Shown here one piece after another: positions 53,586-62,498 of a stretch of 64,000 nt of DNA. The notes below the pieces were generated by a model. That model was given only the letters and a program-made list of their open reading frames with translations, was not told the DNA's origin and did not search any database. A program made the position numbers and the translations under genes. Origin of the DNA: Gimibacter soli (GTDB lineage: Bacteria > Pseudomonadota > Alphaproteobacteria > Sphingomonadales > Kordiimonadaceae); the NCBI RefSeq assembly GCF_028463845.1, contig NZ_CP116805.1:1240001-1304000 (forward strand), read 5' to 3'. Numbering within the stretch: position 1 is the stretch's first letter; each line of letters begins with the position of its first letter.

Positions 53586-54838
53586 CAGGTGACGGCATCC
53601 TGTGCCCGGAAGCGGGCCTCGCGCCAGAGGCCGCTATCAAGGATATAGGCGAGCGTCTCGATGGCGTCCCACACATCGGTGTAGCGTGTGTAAAGCGGCG
53701 TGAAGCCGAAGCGCATGATATCGGGTGCCCGGAAATCGCCGATCACACCGCGTTCGATCAGTGCCTTGATGACCGGATAGCCGCCATCTGCAAAGGAAAG
53801 CGCCACCTGGCTGCCGCGCGCGTCCGCGTCGCGCGGGGTGGCGACCGTGACACCGAAACGGGCGAGGCGTTCGTCGGCGAGGTCGATGAAAAGCCCGGTC
53901 AGCGCCTGCGATTTTTTTCGGATAGCCGCCATGTCGGTTTTCAGGAAAACATCAAGCCCAGCTTCCACAAGGGCAAGGCTGGTGATCGGCTGGGTGCCGG
54001 TCAGGAATTTGGTGAGCGCGGGGGCAGGCGCATAGTCGCGCGTGAAATCGAACGGCGCCTTGTGGCTCCACCAGCCGGTCAGCGGCTGGCGGGCAGCTTC
54101 CTGATGGCGCTTGGCCACAAACAGGAAGGCCGGGGCACCGGGGCCGCCATTCAGATACTTATAGCCGCACCCGACCGCGAAATCGGCCTTGGCACCGTTC
54201 AGGTCCACCGGCAGCGCACCGGCGCTGTGGCACAGGTCCCAGATGGCAATCGCACCGGCCTTGTGGGCCTTTTCGGTGATGGCGGCCATGTCCAAAAGGT
54301 GGCCGGTTTTATAATGCACATGGGTAAGGCAGACCGCAGCGACCGTGTCGTCGATCGCGTCCATGATCTCGTCTTTCTCGGCGAAGCGGATTTCGTGGCC
54401 GCGCCCCAGAAAATCGACAAGGCCCTGCGCCATATAATTGTCGGTCGGGAAGTTGCTGCCTTCCATCACGATCACCCGACGCTCGGGGCGCAGGGCAAGG
54501 GCGGCGGCCAGCACCTTGAACAGGTTGACGCCGGTCGCATCCGTCACCAGCACTTCATCGTCGCCCGCACCGACAAGCGGGGCAAGCTTGTTGCCAAGCC
54601 GCCGGGGCAGTTCGTACCAGCCGGCGGTGTTCCAGCTTTTGATCAGGTCGGTCGCCCATTCCTGCCGGATCAGCCGCTCGGCCCGTGCCATCGCGGCCTT
54701 CGGGGCGGCGCCAAGCGAATTGCCATCAAGATAGATCACGCCTTCCGGCAGGTCGAATTCGTCGCGCAAGGGTGCCAGCGGATCGGCGGCATCCATGGCG
54801 GCAAGGGCATCGCGGGTGAGATTTCTGGTGTCGGTCAT
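53585..54838 (-). CDS. kynU: Kynureninase
   Basis: A 417-residue PLP enzyme that splits kynurenine to anthranilate and alanine in tryptophan breakdown. Landmarks are YLDGNSLGAAPKAAMARAER-type start (YLDGNSLG), VLVTDATGVNLFKVLAAAL, the region WDLCHSAGALPVDLNGAKADF, and the PLP lysine in GCGYKYLNGGPGAPAF. Length and order fit the family. It is cytoplasmic and coupled to the PfkB kinase gene. No other kynurenine-pathway gene is in the window. Confidence 0.93.
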   Translation of the reverse strand: MTDTRNLTRDALAAMDAADPLAPLRDEFDLPEGVIYLDGNSLGAAPKAAMARAERLIRQEWATDLIKSWNTAGWYELPRRLGNKLAPLVGAGDDEVLVTDATGVNLFKVLAAALALRPERRVIVMEGSNFPTDNYMAQGLVDFLGRGHEIRFAEKDEIMDAIDDTVAAVCLTHVHYKTGHLLDMAAITEKAHKAGAIAIWDLCHSAGALPVDLNGAKADFAVGCGYKYLNGGPGAPAFLFVAKRHQEAARQPLTGWWSHKAPFDFTRDYAPAPALTKFLTGTQPITSLALVEAGLDVFLKTDMAAIRKKSQALTGLFIDLADERLARFGVTVATPRDADARGSQVALSFADGGYPVIKALIERGVIGDFRAPDIMRFGFTPLYTRYTDVWDAIETLAYILDSGLWREARFRAQDAVT

Positions 54839-54875
54839 GCTGTTTTCGTCCCAAGGCTTGCGGCTTTGTCGCGCC

Positions 54876-55958
54876 TCAGTCGAGCCACGTCAAGCTCGCG
54901 ACGGAGCTGATGCCAAGCCCCGGCGTTTCGTTGAGCCTGATGGACGGTCCCTCAAACCGGCTGCCGCCTTTGGCAGGGTCGTGGGTGCAAAGGGCGGGTC
55001 CGTCCAGATCGATCCGCGTGATCACGTCGCTTGCGGCGGCAGCCAGATGTGCGGCGGCGGCGGCGCTGATCGAGGATTCCATCATTGCCCCCATCATGCA
55101 GCTGGCACCGAAGGAGCGGACGGTATCGACAATCGCCAGCGCGCCCCGGATGCCACCGGCTTTCATCAGCTTGATATTGACGATATCGGCGGCCCCCATA
55201 TCAAGCACGCGGCGGGCCTCGGTGGCGTTGAAGGCGCTTTCGTCCGCAAGCACCGGCACATGCGTGCGTTTCTTGACGAAGAGAAGCCCGTCAAGGTCTG
55301 CCGCCGGCACCGGCTGTTCGATCAGGTCAAGCTCGATCCCTGCGGTTTCGATGGCGTCCAGGAGCCGGACGGTTTCTTCCGCCGTCCAGCCCTGATTGGC
55401 ATCAAGCCGGATGGCGGCACGGTCACCGGCTGCGGCATGCACGGCTTTCACGCGGGCGAGGTCCAGGTCCGCGTCGCGGCCGACCTTCACCTTCAGCATG
55501 CCGAAGCCTGCCTTGATGGCCGCGCGCGTATCCGCTTCCATCTTCTCCACACTATCAAGGCTGATGGTGATATCGGTCTCGATGCTCAGTGGGCCACCGC
55601 CCAGGAAGGCTGCAAGGTGCTTGCCCGCCGCCCGCGCCTGCAGGTCAAAAAGCGCGATTTCGGTCGCGGCCAGTGCGCTCGTATTGCCCGGCGGCAGGGC
55701 GCTGAAATCAGGCGGCTCGTCAACCGGACGGCCGACAAGGCCGGGCAGCAAATGGGTGCGCAGGGCCCGAAGGATGCTCTCGTGCGTTTCGCCGGTAATG
55801 GCCGCTGTCGGTGGCGCCTCGCCCCAGCCGCAGATGCCCGCGTCGGTTTCAAGCTTCAAGACGATATCTTCAACGGTATCGACACTGCGGAGCGCGGTCT
55901 TGAAGGGCGTGACGAGCGGAACCTTCAGGAGGCCAAGCCTGTAACCCGTAATCCGCAT
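54876..55958 (-). CDS. Dipeptide epimerase, enolase superfamily (L-Ala-D/L-Glu epimerase type)
   Basis: A 360-residue enzyme of the muconate-lactonizing subgroup. The KxK base is in FGMLKVKVGRDAD (about 158-163), metal ligands in LDANQGW, EQPV and ADESAF, and the second-side lysine in IKLMKAGGI. These fit L-Ala-D/L-Glu epimerases, which recycle murein dipeptides, though other dipeptides are possible. The start at 55958 was chosen by homology start MRITGYRLGLLKVPL; a longer frame at 56042 runs into the divergent promoter region. It faces the NhaC-type antiporter gene across 152 bases. Confidence 0.9.
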   Translation of the reverse strand: MRITGYRLGLLKVPLVTPFKTALRSVDTVEDIVLKLETDAGICGWGEAPPTAAITGETHESILRALRTHLLPGLVGRPVDEPPDFSALPPGNTSALAATEIALFDLQARAAGKHLAAFLGGGPLSIETDITISLDSVEKMEADTRAAIKAGFGMLKVKVGRDADLDLARVKAVHAAAGDRAAIRLDANQGWTAEETVRLLDAIETAGIELDLIEQPVPAADLDGLLFVKKRTHVPVLADESAFNATEARRVLDMGAADIVNIKLMKAGGIRGALAIVDTVRSFGASCMMGAMMESSISAAAAAHLAAAASDVITRIDLDGPALCTHDPAKGGSRFEGPSIRLNETPGLGISSVASLTWLD

Positions 55959-56110
55959 ACCCGCTGATACTCCTGAAGTGATATTTCCGCCACCATTGCA
56001 TGCCCCGGCGCGGGCGTAAATATTTTGTGCGGTGGGCGGCACCTGCCTTGCACCTCAGGCATTTGTCCGGCACCTTGGGCGGCCTGATCGACTGCTATTC
56101 CGGGGGAAGT

Positions 56111-57520
56111 ATGGAAGGCTGGCTCACCGTTCTACCGCCATTATTGGTTCTGGCACTGGTATTGTGGAAGAAGGAGGTCCTTTCGGCGTTGCTGGTGGGT
56201 CTCTTTGTGTCGGAACTGCTGCTTCTGGTGTCGGGGGGCGCTGGTGGTCCGGTGGCGTCGGTGGGATTGGGGGCCTTGGCCACCATCGACCGGATCGTCG
56301 CCGTGGTGGCGGACGCCGATAATGCCCGGGTGCTGGTGTTCGCCCTCCTCATCGGGTCGCTCCTCGCCTTCATGTACCGCTCCGGCGGGGTGGCTGCGGT
56401 GATCGACCGGGTGGTCGGCATGGGGCTCGTGAAGTCCCGCCGGCAGGCGCTGGGGCTGACCGCGGTGACCGGCACGGTCATCTTTGTCGAATCCAACCTC
56501 AGCGTCCTGGCCTCGGGGCTCCTGTCGCGCGGGCTTTATGACCGCTACGGCCTCAGCCGGGCCCATCTCGCCTATATCGTCGACAGTACTTCGGCCCCCA
56601 TCTGTATCCTCATTCTCCTGAATGGCTGGGGCGCCTTCGTGCTGGCGCTTCTGGGCGGTTATGACCTCGGGGTCAGTTCGGCCTCGGTCCTCTGGGGCAG
56701 CGTGCCCTTCAACTTCTATGCCCTCATCACCCTCGCCATCATCGTCTATTCGGTGGCAAGCGGGCGCTTCCATGGCCCCCTTGGCCGGGTGAAGGCCTCG
56801 GAAGGCCGCATCGGTCCCGACGCCCATGAGGCAACGGACGGCGGCCATGAATATGCCCCGACCCGCTCCCGCTTCATGATCCTGCCGCTGCTCGCCATGA
56901 TCTTCGGGATGGTCGGCTTCATGCTCTGGACCGGGAACGGGAGCATCGCGGCGGGTAGCGGCTCACGCTCGATCCTTTATGCCACCGTGCTCGGCTGCCT
57001 TGTTGCCTATCTCCTTCTGGTCATCGACCGGCGCTTCGGTCACAAGGAACTGGTGGAGATCGGCCTCAAGGGCATGAATGACCTGATGCCGGTCGTTCTG
57101 ATCCTCCTGATGTCGATCGCCTTCGGGGCCAGCCTCAAGGCGCTCGGCACCGGGGCCTTCATCGCCGGGATCGTCAGCGACGGCATGACGCCCATCCTGA
57201 TCGCCCCGGCGCTCTTCATTGCGGGCGCGCTGATGTCCTTCTTCACCGGCACCTCGTGGGGCACCTTCGCGATCCTCGTGCCCATCGCCATGCCGATCGT
57301 GCAGACGCTCGGCCTGCCGCCTGCCTTCATCCTCTCGGCTGTTCTGGGCGGCGGGGTGTTCGGCGACCATTGCTCGCCGATCTCGGACACCACCATCGTC
57401 TCGTCGCTCGCCTCCGGCTGCGACCATCTCGAGCATGTCCGTACCCAGATCCCCTATGCCCTCACCGCAGCAGCCATCACCATCGTCGCGTACATCATCG
57501 CAGGGGCGGTGGTGCTGTGA
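56111..57520 (+). CDS. NhaC-family Na+/H+ antiporter-like transporter
   Basis: A 469-residue inner-membrane protein with about 11 to 12 hydrophobic segments and the family sequences ESNLSVLASGLLSR, STSAPICILILLNGWGAF, FFTGTSWGTFAILVPIAMP and GGGVFGDHCSPISDTTIVSS. Members exchange Na+ for H+, or Na+/lactate or amino-acid-type substrates. The ATG at 56111 has GGGGGAAG just upstream; a longer frame overlaps the epimerase promoter. Its stop overlaps the next gene's GTG by four bases, so the pair is coupled. Confidence 0.9.
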   Translation: MEGWLTVLPPLLVLALVLWKKEVLSALLVGLFVSELLLLVSGGAGGPVASVGLGALATIDRIVAVVADADNARVLVFALLIGSLLAFMYRSGGVAAVIDRVVGMGLVKSRRQALGLTAVTGTVIFVESNLSVLASGLLSRGLYDRYGLSRAHLAYIVDSTSAPICILILLNGWGAFVLALLGGYDLGVSSASVLWGSVPFNFYALITLAIIVYSVASGRFHGPLGRVKASEGRIGPDAHEATDGGHEYAPTRSRFMILPLLAMIFGMVGFMLWTGNGSIAAGSGSRSILYATVLGCLVAYLLLVIDRRFGHKELVEIGLKGMNDLMPVVLILLMSIAFGASLKALGTGAFIAGIVSDGMTPILIAPALFIAGALMSFFTGTSWGTFAILVPIAMPIVQTLGLPPAFILSAVLGGGVFGDHCSPISDTTIVSSLASGCDHLEHVRTQIPYALTAAAITIVAYIIAGAVVL

Positions 57521-59037
57521 TCCTTTGGCGGTCAGCCCGGCTCGTCGCCCTTGCCGCTTGCCTCAGCCTGCCGGCAGTTGCCGGTGTGCCGGATGAAGCT
57601 GCGCTTGACGCGCTGGTGCCGAAGGCGCTCACCGCGTTCGATGTGCCGGGCATGGCCATAGCCGTCGTCAAGGACGGCGAGATACAGCTGATGAAGGGAT
57701 ACGGCCTGCGCGATGTTGCCGCCGGGCTGCCCGTGGATAGCCGCACCTATTTCCGGCTGGGGTCGACGACCAAGGCCTTCACGACAGCCGCACTTTCGCT
57801 GCTTGTCTCCGAAGGCAAGCTTGGCTGGAACGACAGGCTTGTCACCCACCTGCCGGCGTTCCGGCTGCATGATCCGGCGGTGACCGATATGTTCACCGTG
57901 AAAGACATGCTGACCCACCGGTCCGGCCTGCCGGCGAGTGCAGGGGACTTCATGCTGTGGCCGATGCCATCGGGCTTCAGCCGCGCCGAGGTGATCGCGA
58001 ACCTGCATCGCTTTGCCCCGGTTGCGCCTTTCCGCGCCAAATATGCCTACAATAATGCCTTCTATGTGGTGGCGGGGGAGCTGGTCGCGGCGTTATCCGG
58101 CATGCCATACGAGGATTTTGTCGAGGCGCGGCTGATGAAGCCGCTCGGGATCGACTGTTACGCGGGCGAGGTGCCGAAAGCGGCCCTCGCCGACGCGGCA
58201 GAGCCCTATGTGCCCTATCAGGGCAAGCCCCTTCGGGTTGATCGCAACCGGCTCGGCACCGGTACACTTGTCATGGCAGCGGCGGGTGGTGTCGCCTGCA
58301 ACGCCGAAGGCATGGCGCGCTGGATGACGGCTCTTCTGGATGGTGGTGCGGGTGTGATCGCGCCTGAACGGGTCGCTGAAATGTGGGCGGGCGTGACCCC
58401 GATGCCGGTTTCGGCGCGGGACAAGGAACGCGACGGCACCAGTGCGCGCAGTTATGCGCTCGGCTGGCGGGTGGCTGATGTGAAAGGGCATCAGACCGTG
58501 TCGCACACCGGCGCCCTTCTCGGCACTCAGTCGCAGGTGATGCTGGTGCCGGAAATCGGCCTTGGCATCACGCTCCTGAGCAACGGGACAAACAGCGGGC
58601 CGCAGTCCGCCGTGATGCAGGCGCTGTTGATGCAGTATCTGGCGCCCGAAGAGGCGGACAGGGACTGGATCGCCGCCTTCGCCCGCAAGCCCTTCACCCC
58701 GCCTCCGATGCCGGAAACCATGCCGCTCGCAGCACCTGAAGAAGCCTATATCGGAACCTACGCAGATGAATGGTACGGTAGCGTAATGATATCTCGCCGG
58801 GAAGATGGCAGCCTTGGTTTTGAAATGGCCCGCATGGCGGCCTTCAAGGGCAAGATGCGGCCCATCGCTGCCGATGAAACCCTGATCAAGTGGGATGACC
58901 CGACGGCGGACGCTGACTTTATCGCGAAGTTCGACATGGTGGGCGATAAGATCACCGGCTTCCGGCTGATCTATACCGCCGGCAGCAAGGGATCGGTCAC
59001 CGATCTTGATGCGATGTATTTCCACCGGCTCGACTAG
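57517..59037 (+). CDS. SxxK serine hydrolase, class C beta-lactamase-related
   Basis: From the GTG at 57517, which overlaps the antiporter stop codon, the protein has 506 residues with a signal peptide ending at AVAG (about 22). S83-T-T-K86 in LGSTTKAF is the nucleophile motif, Y178-N-N the second, and HTGALLG (near 330) stands for the KTG/HxG motif. A C-terminal domain of about 120 residues follows. Members include D-aminopeptidases, esterases and peptidoglycan hydrolases. With a dipeptide epimerase and antiporter nearby, cutting D-amino-acid peptides in the periplasm is plausible. Its end overlaps the convergent crotonase gene by four bases. Confidence 0.88.
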   Translation: MILWRSARLVALAACLSLPAVAGVPDEAALDALVPKALTAFDVPGMAIAVVKDGEIQLMKGYGLRDVAAGLPVDSRTYFRLGSTTKAFTTAALSLLVSEGKLGWNDRLVTHLPAFRLHDPAVTDMFTVKDMLTHRSGLPASAGDFMLWPMPSGFSRAEVIANLHRFAPVAPFRAKYAYNNAFYVVAGELVAALSGMPYEDFVEARLMKPLGIDCYAGEVPKAALADAAEPYVPYQGKPLRVDRNRLGTGTLVMAAAGGVACNAEGMARWMTALLDGGAGVIAPERVAEMWAGVTPMPVSARDKERDGTSARSYALGWRVADVKGHQTVSHTGALLGTQSQVMLVPEIGLGITLLSNGTNSGPQSAVMQALLMQYLAPEEADRDWIAAFARKPFTPPPMPETMPLAAPEEAYIGTYADEWYGSVMISRREDGSLGFEMARMAAFKGKMRPIAADETLIKWDDPTADADFIAKFDMVGDKITGFRLIYTAGSKGSVTDLDAMYFHRLD

Positions 59038-59831
59038 CCCTGGTCCGTGCCGTCACCAAACCTGCCGTGACGCCCGGCGCCGCCCGCAAAACGCTGCGCG
59101 CCGGAATGGGCTTCTGCTGCAAGAACAGGATATCCGCCTTTGCCCTCAGCCGTGAGGGCATCCCGGAAGCCAAGGTCCCATTGGCCGAGCGCCGAGGCGC
59201 GGTCGGCGCGCATGCACATCTCCGGGAAGGCGGCGATTTCCTTGGCGAGTGCGATGGCGGCGATGAGCGCCGTGCCATCCGCCACCACACGGTTGGCAAG
59301 GCCAAAAGTGAGAGCTTCATCCGCCTTCACCGGGCGTCCGGTGAGGATCATATCGAGCGCGCGCCCTTGGCCGACGATGCGCGGCAGGCGTACGGTGCCG
59401 CCGTCAATCAGTGGCACACCCCAGCGACGGCAGAAAACACCGAAGACAGCACTTTCCTCAGCAATGCGCAGATCGGCGAGGAGCGCGAGTTCCAGCCCGC
59501 CCGCCACGGCATAGCCGGCTATTGCTGCAATCAGGGGCTTTGAAAGTTCCATCCGGCTTGGCCCCATCGGGCCGGGACCGGTGCCGGTAGGTTCCACTTC
59601 GTTGCCGCGCTCGGGGTCGCCCACGCTTGCGAGATCGGCGCCCGCACAGAAATTGCCGCCGGCACCGGTGAGGACCGCGACCTTCAGGCTGTCGTCGGCC
59701 TCGAACGTCTCGAACGCGGCGCGCAGGGCATTCGCGGTGGGGCGGTCCACGGCGTTGCGTTTTTCCGGCCGGTTGATGGTGACGATGAAGATCGGGCCAT
59801 CGCGTTCGGTCAGGACAAGCGCATCTTCCAT
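59034..59831 (-). CDS. Enoyl-CoA hydratase/isomerase (crotonase) family
   Basis: A 265-residue CoA-enzyme homologue from the ATG at 59831. The oxyanion-hole motifs are FCAGADL and AVAGGLELALLADLRIA. The catalytic glutamates of true enoyl-CoA hydratases are not found: the usual FG-x-PE position reads FGVFCRRWGVPLIDGG, with no Glu. So it may be an isomerase, thioesterase or other member. It lies one base after the Gfo/Idh/MocA gene on the same strand. Confidence 0.85.
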   Translation of the reverse strand: MEDALVLTERDGPIFIVTINRPEKRNAVDRPTANALRAAFETFEADDSLKVAVLTGAGGNFCAGADLASVGDPERGNEVEPTGTGPGPMGPSRMELSKPLIAAIAGYAVAGGLELALLADLRIAEESAVFGVFCRRWGVPLIDGGTVRLPRIVGQGRALDMILTGRPVKADEALTFGLANRVVADGTALIAAIALAKEIAAFPEMCMRADRASALGQWDLGFRDALTAEGKGGYPVLAAEAHSGAQRFAGGAGRHGRFGDGTDQG

Positions 59832-59832
59832 G

Positions 59833-60873
59833 TCAGATATCCCTGAGGGTGGCGGGGACCGGCATTGTGCAGCCCTTTTCGCTGCTTTCCAAGGCAAGCT
59901 CGATCAGGCGGAGGCCGGCGAGTGCGTCACGGGGGCTTGCAGGCACCGGTGCGTCGTTCAGGATGGCGTCAGCGAGTGCGCGGTAGTAAAGCCGGTAATC
60001 CCCGGCCTTTGTTTCCACCGGGCAGCTGGCTGCGCCGTCATAGAGGAAGCCATAGTCTTCTGGCGTTTCCTTGCCCCAGCTATCGCCGATGGGCAGGCGG
60101 CCTTCCTTGCGGGCCGCTTCCTGCGGGTCGAGGCCATATTTGCGCCAGCTGCCCATTGTGCCATCAAGCGCGAAACGCAGGTTCGGCGCCGCCACAAACG
60201 GGCTCGCATGCAGGGAAACTTCCTTGTCGCCATAATGCAGCAGCAGGTGGAACCAGTCGGTCGCTTCGGTGTCCTCGCGTAAGGTCCGGCAGCGGGCGGT
60301 GATGGCGTCCGGCAAGCCGAACAGCACAAGTGCCTGATCAATCAGGTGTGGCCCGAGATCGAACAGGATACCGTTGCCAAGCCCTGCTGCCTCGCGCCAG
60401 CGTTTGGTGGCAACCGGGCGGAAACGGTCGAATCTGGATTCGAGACTCCGAACTTCACCGACGGCTCCTGATTGAACAAGCTCCACCAAGGTCATGAAAT
60501 CGCCGTCGAAACGCCGGTTATGGAAAACGCTGAGGGTGAGTCCCTTGGCTTCGGCCAGTTTGATCAGGTCAGCGGCTTCGCGGGACCTGATCGCAATCGG
60601 CTTTTCCACAAGCACATGTTTACCGGCTTCAAGGGCGGCCCGGGCGAGAGGGAAGTGGCTGTCGTTCGGTGACGTGATGACGATGAGGTCGGCGTCCGTA
60701 GCCGCAATCAGGTCCGGCCCCGTCTCATAGTGATGGATATGGGGATGGTCGGTGCGGAGCTCCGCCTGCCGTGAGGAGACGGCGACAAGCTCGAAAGCCG
60801 GGTCAAGGTCGATGAAAGGCAGGTGGAAGATGCGTGCCGAGGCGCCATAGCCGATGACGGCGGTGCGGATCAT
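59833..60873 (-). CDS. Gfo/Idh/MocA-family oxidoreductase
   Basis: A 346-residue NAD(P)-dependent dehydrogenase of the glucose-fructose oxidoreductase/inositol dehydrogenase group. Residues 1-30 form a Rossmann loop (VIGYGASARIFHLPF), GKHVLVEKPIA is the family EKP motif with the conserved lysine, and the following RFDGDF and GPHLIDQAL segments belong to the substrate domain. Substrate is unknown; sugars and sugar acids are usual. It is one base from moaB and one from the crotonase gene, implying a leftward operon. Confidence 0.9.
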   Translation of the reverse strand: MIRTAVIGYGASARIFHLPFIDLDPAFELVAVSSRQAELRTDHPHIHHYETGPDLIAATDADLIVITSPNDSHFPLARAALEAGKHVLVEKPIAIRSREAADLIKLAEAKGLTLSVFHNRRFDGDFMTLVELVQSGAVGEVRSLESRFDRFRPVATKRWREAAGLGNGILFDLGPHLIDQALVLFGLPDAITARCRTLREDTEATDWFHLLLHYGDKEVSLHASPFVAAPNLRFALDGTMGSWRKYGLDPQEAARKEGRLPIGDSWGKETPEDYGFLYDGAASCPVETKAGDYRLYYRALADAILNDAPVPASPRDALAGLRLIELALESSEKGCTMPVPATLRDI

Positions 60874-60874
60874 C

Positions 60875-61405
60875 TCAGCGTTCCATCAGGCGGGGCATGA
60901 TGTCGACAAGATTGCAGGGCCGGTAGCGCGCGTCGAGCTCGAACTTCAGGATATTGTCCCATGCGTCCTTCACCGCGCCGGTAGAGCCCGGCAGCAGGAA
61001 GATGAAGGTGCCGCGCACGAGGCCGGCAGAGGCCCGCGATTGCAGGGTGGAAAGGCCGACCGTCTGGTAGCTCACCTGATGGAAGATCACCGAGAAGCCC
61101 TCGATTTCCTTCTCGAAAAGCGGCCGAACGGCTTCAACCGTGACATCACGGCCGGTGAGGCCGGTGCCGCCGGTGGTGATGATCGCGTCCACCGCCGGGT
61201 CATTGATCCAGCGGGTGACGATGGCCTCCACCTCGGCCTTGTCGTCCTTTACGAGCGCGCGGTCGGCGAGGATATGGCCGTCTGCCTCGATCCGCGCGGC
61301 AAGCGTGCTGCCCGAAGTGTCGGTCTCCAGCGTGCGGGTGTCGGATACAGTCAGTACGGCGATGCGCACCGGTTTGAAGGTGAGGCTTTCATCGATCCCA
61401 GCCAT
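60875..61405 (-). CDS. moaB: Molybdenum cofactor biosynthesis protein B
   Basis: A 176-residue cytoplasmic protein of the MoaB/MogA fold, which acts late in molybdenum cofactor assembly. VLTVSDTRTLETDTSG, TTGGTGLTGRDVTVEAVRPLFEKE (start TTGGTGLTGRD) and the C-terminal LPGSTGAVKDAWDNIL are diagnostic. It is one base after the moaA-side gap: nine bases separate it from moaA, so the pair is co-transcribed. Confidence 0.93.
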   Translation of the reverse strand: MAGIDESLTFKPVRIAVLTVSDTRTLETDTSGSTLAARIEADGHILADRALVKDDKAEVEAIVTRWINDPAVDAIITTGGTGLTGRDVTVEAVRPLFEKEIEGFSVIFHQVSYQTVGLSTLQSRASAGLVRGTFIFLLPGSTGAVKDAWDNILKFELDARYRPCNLVDIMPRLMER

Positions 61406-61414
61406 AAAGTCTCC

Positions 61415-62452
61415 TCAGCCGCCGGTGACCGACATCTGCCTTGCGACGGCGGAATCGCGGTGGGTGGCGTCGATATGGAAATCATGGCCCTTCGGCTTGC
61501 GGCCGATGGCTTCGTCGATGGCGGCATCAAGGCCGGCGGCGTCGATGCCGGCACGCATCAGGGCGCGGAAATCGGCGGCGTCGTCCTGCCCCAGGCACAT
61601 ATAAAGCCGCCCGGTGCAGGTGAGGCGCACGCGGTTGCAGCCATCGCAGAAATTGTGGGTGAGCGGCGTGATGAAACCAAGGCGCCCGCCGGTTTCTTCC
61701 ACCCGCACATAACGCGCCGGGCCGCCGGTGCGATGGGGAATGGGGGTAAGCCGCCATTTGGCTTCAAGCTGGCTGCGGACCTCTGAAAGGGGCAGATACT
61801 GGTCCATCCGGTCGCCATCAATTTCGCCCATCGGCATGGTCTCGATCAGTGTCAGGTCCATGCCGCGCCCGTGCGCCCATTCGATCAGCGCCGGGATTTC
61901 ATGGGCATTATAGTCGCTGAGCGCGACCGTGTTGATCTTGATGGAAAGGCCAGCCGCCTGTGCCGCATCAAGCCCGGCGATCACGTCCGAAAGGACAGCC
62001 CGGCGCGTAAGGCGGGCGAAGGTGTCGGGGTCGAGTGTGTCGAGCGACACATTGATCCGTTTCACACCGGCCTTGGCGAGTGTTTCGGCGTGGGTGGCAA
62101 GCTGGGTGCCGTTCGTCGTGAGGGTCAGTTCATCAAGGTTGCCGGCTTTCACTTCCGCACCCAGCCGCTCGATCAGTGTTTCAATGCCGCGCCGCACCAG
62201 CGGTTCGCCGCCGGTGAGCCGGATTTTCCGCACCCCGCGCCGCATGAAGGCATGGATCAGGGTATCGAGTTCCTCAAGCGTCAGCAGTTCGGCCTTCGGC
62301 AGGAAGGTCATGGCCTGCGGCATGCAATAGGCGCAGCGGAGATCGCAGCGGTCGGTGACGGACACGCGCAGATAGGTGATCGTCCGCCCTAAGGGGTCGA
62401 TCAGGGGGCGGTTGCCTGTGTCCGCGTCCGGCATATTGGTCAGAAGGTTCAT
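61415..62452 (-). CDS. moaA: GTP 3',8-cyclase
   Basis: A 345-residue radical-SAM enzyme that starts molybdenum cofactor synthesis by converting GTP to the 3',8-cyclised intermediate. The N-terminal 4Fe-4S cysteines are C36, C40 and C43 in [12 protein letters not shown], the SAM region has [11 protein letters not shown], and the C-terminal cluster is in [21 protein letters not shown] (given as [10 protein letters not shown] and [10 protein letters not shown]). The protein ends in the essential GG. It precedes moaB by nine bases. No molybdenum enzyme is in this window. Confidence 0.96.
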   Translation of the reverse strand: MNLLTNMPDADTGNRPLIDPLGRTITYLRVSVTDRCDLRCAYCMPQAMTFLPKAELLTLEELDTLIHAFMRRGVRKIRLTGGEPLVRRGIETLIERLGAEVKAGNLDELTLTTNGTQLATHAETLAKAGVKRINVSLDTLDPDTFARLTRRAVLSDVIAGLDAAQAAGLSIKINTVALSDYNAHEIPALIEWAHGRGMDLTLIETMPMGEIDGDRMDQYLPLSEVRSQLEAKWRLTPIPHRTGGPARYVRVEETGGRLGFITPLTHNFCDGCNRVRLTCTGRLYMCLGQDDAADFRALMRAGIDAAGLDAAIDEAIGRKPKGHDFHIDATHRDSAVARQMSVTGG

Positions 62453-62498
62453 GGCGCGACCTTAGCAACGCCCCATGGGGCCGTAAAGCCGCGCTGCA

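Noticed and set aside
43861-54838. Link between the halogenase homologue and kynureninase as a tryptophan pathway
   Set aside because: They are about 10 kb apart on opposite strands with different regulators between them; halogenase substrate is not known to be tryptophan here.
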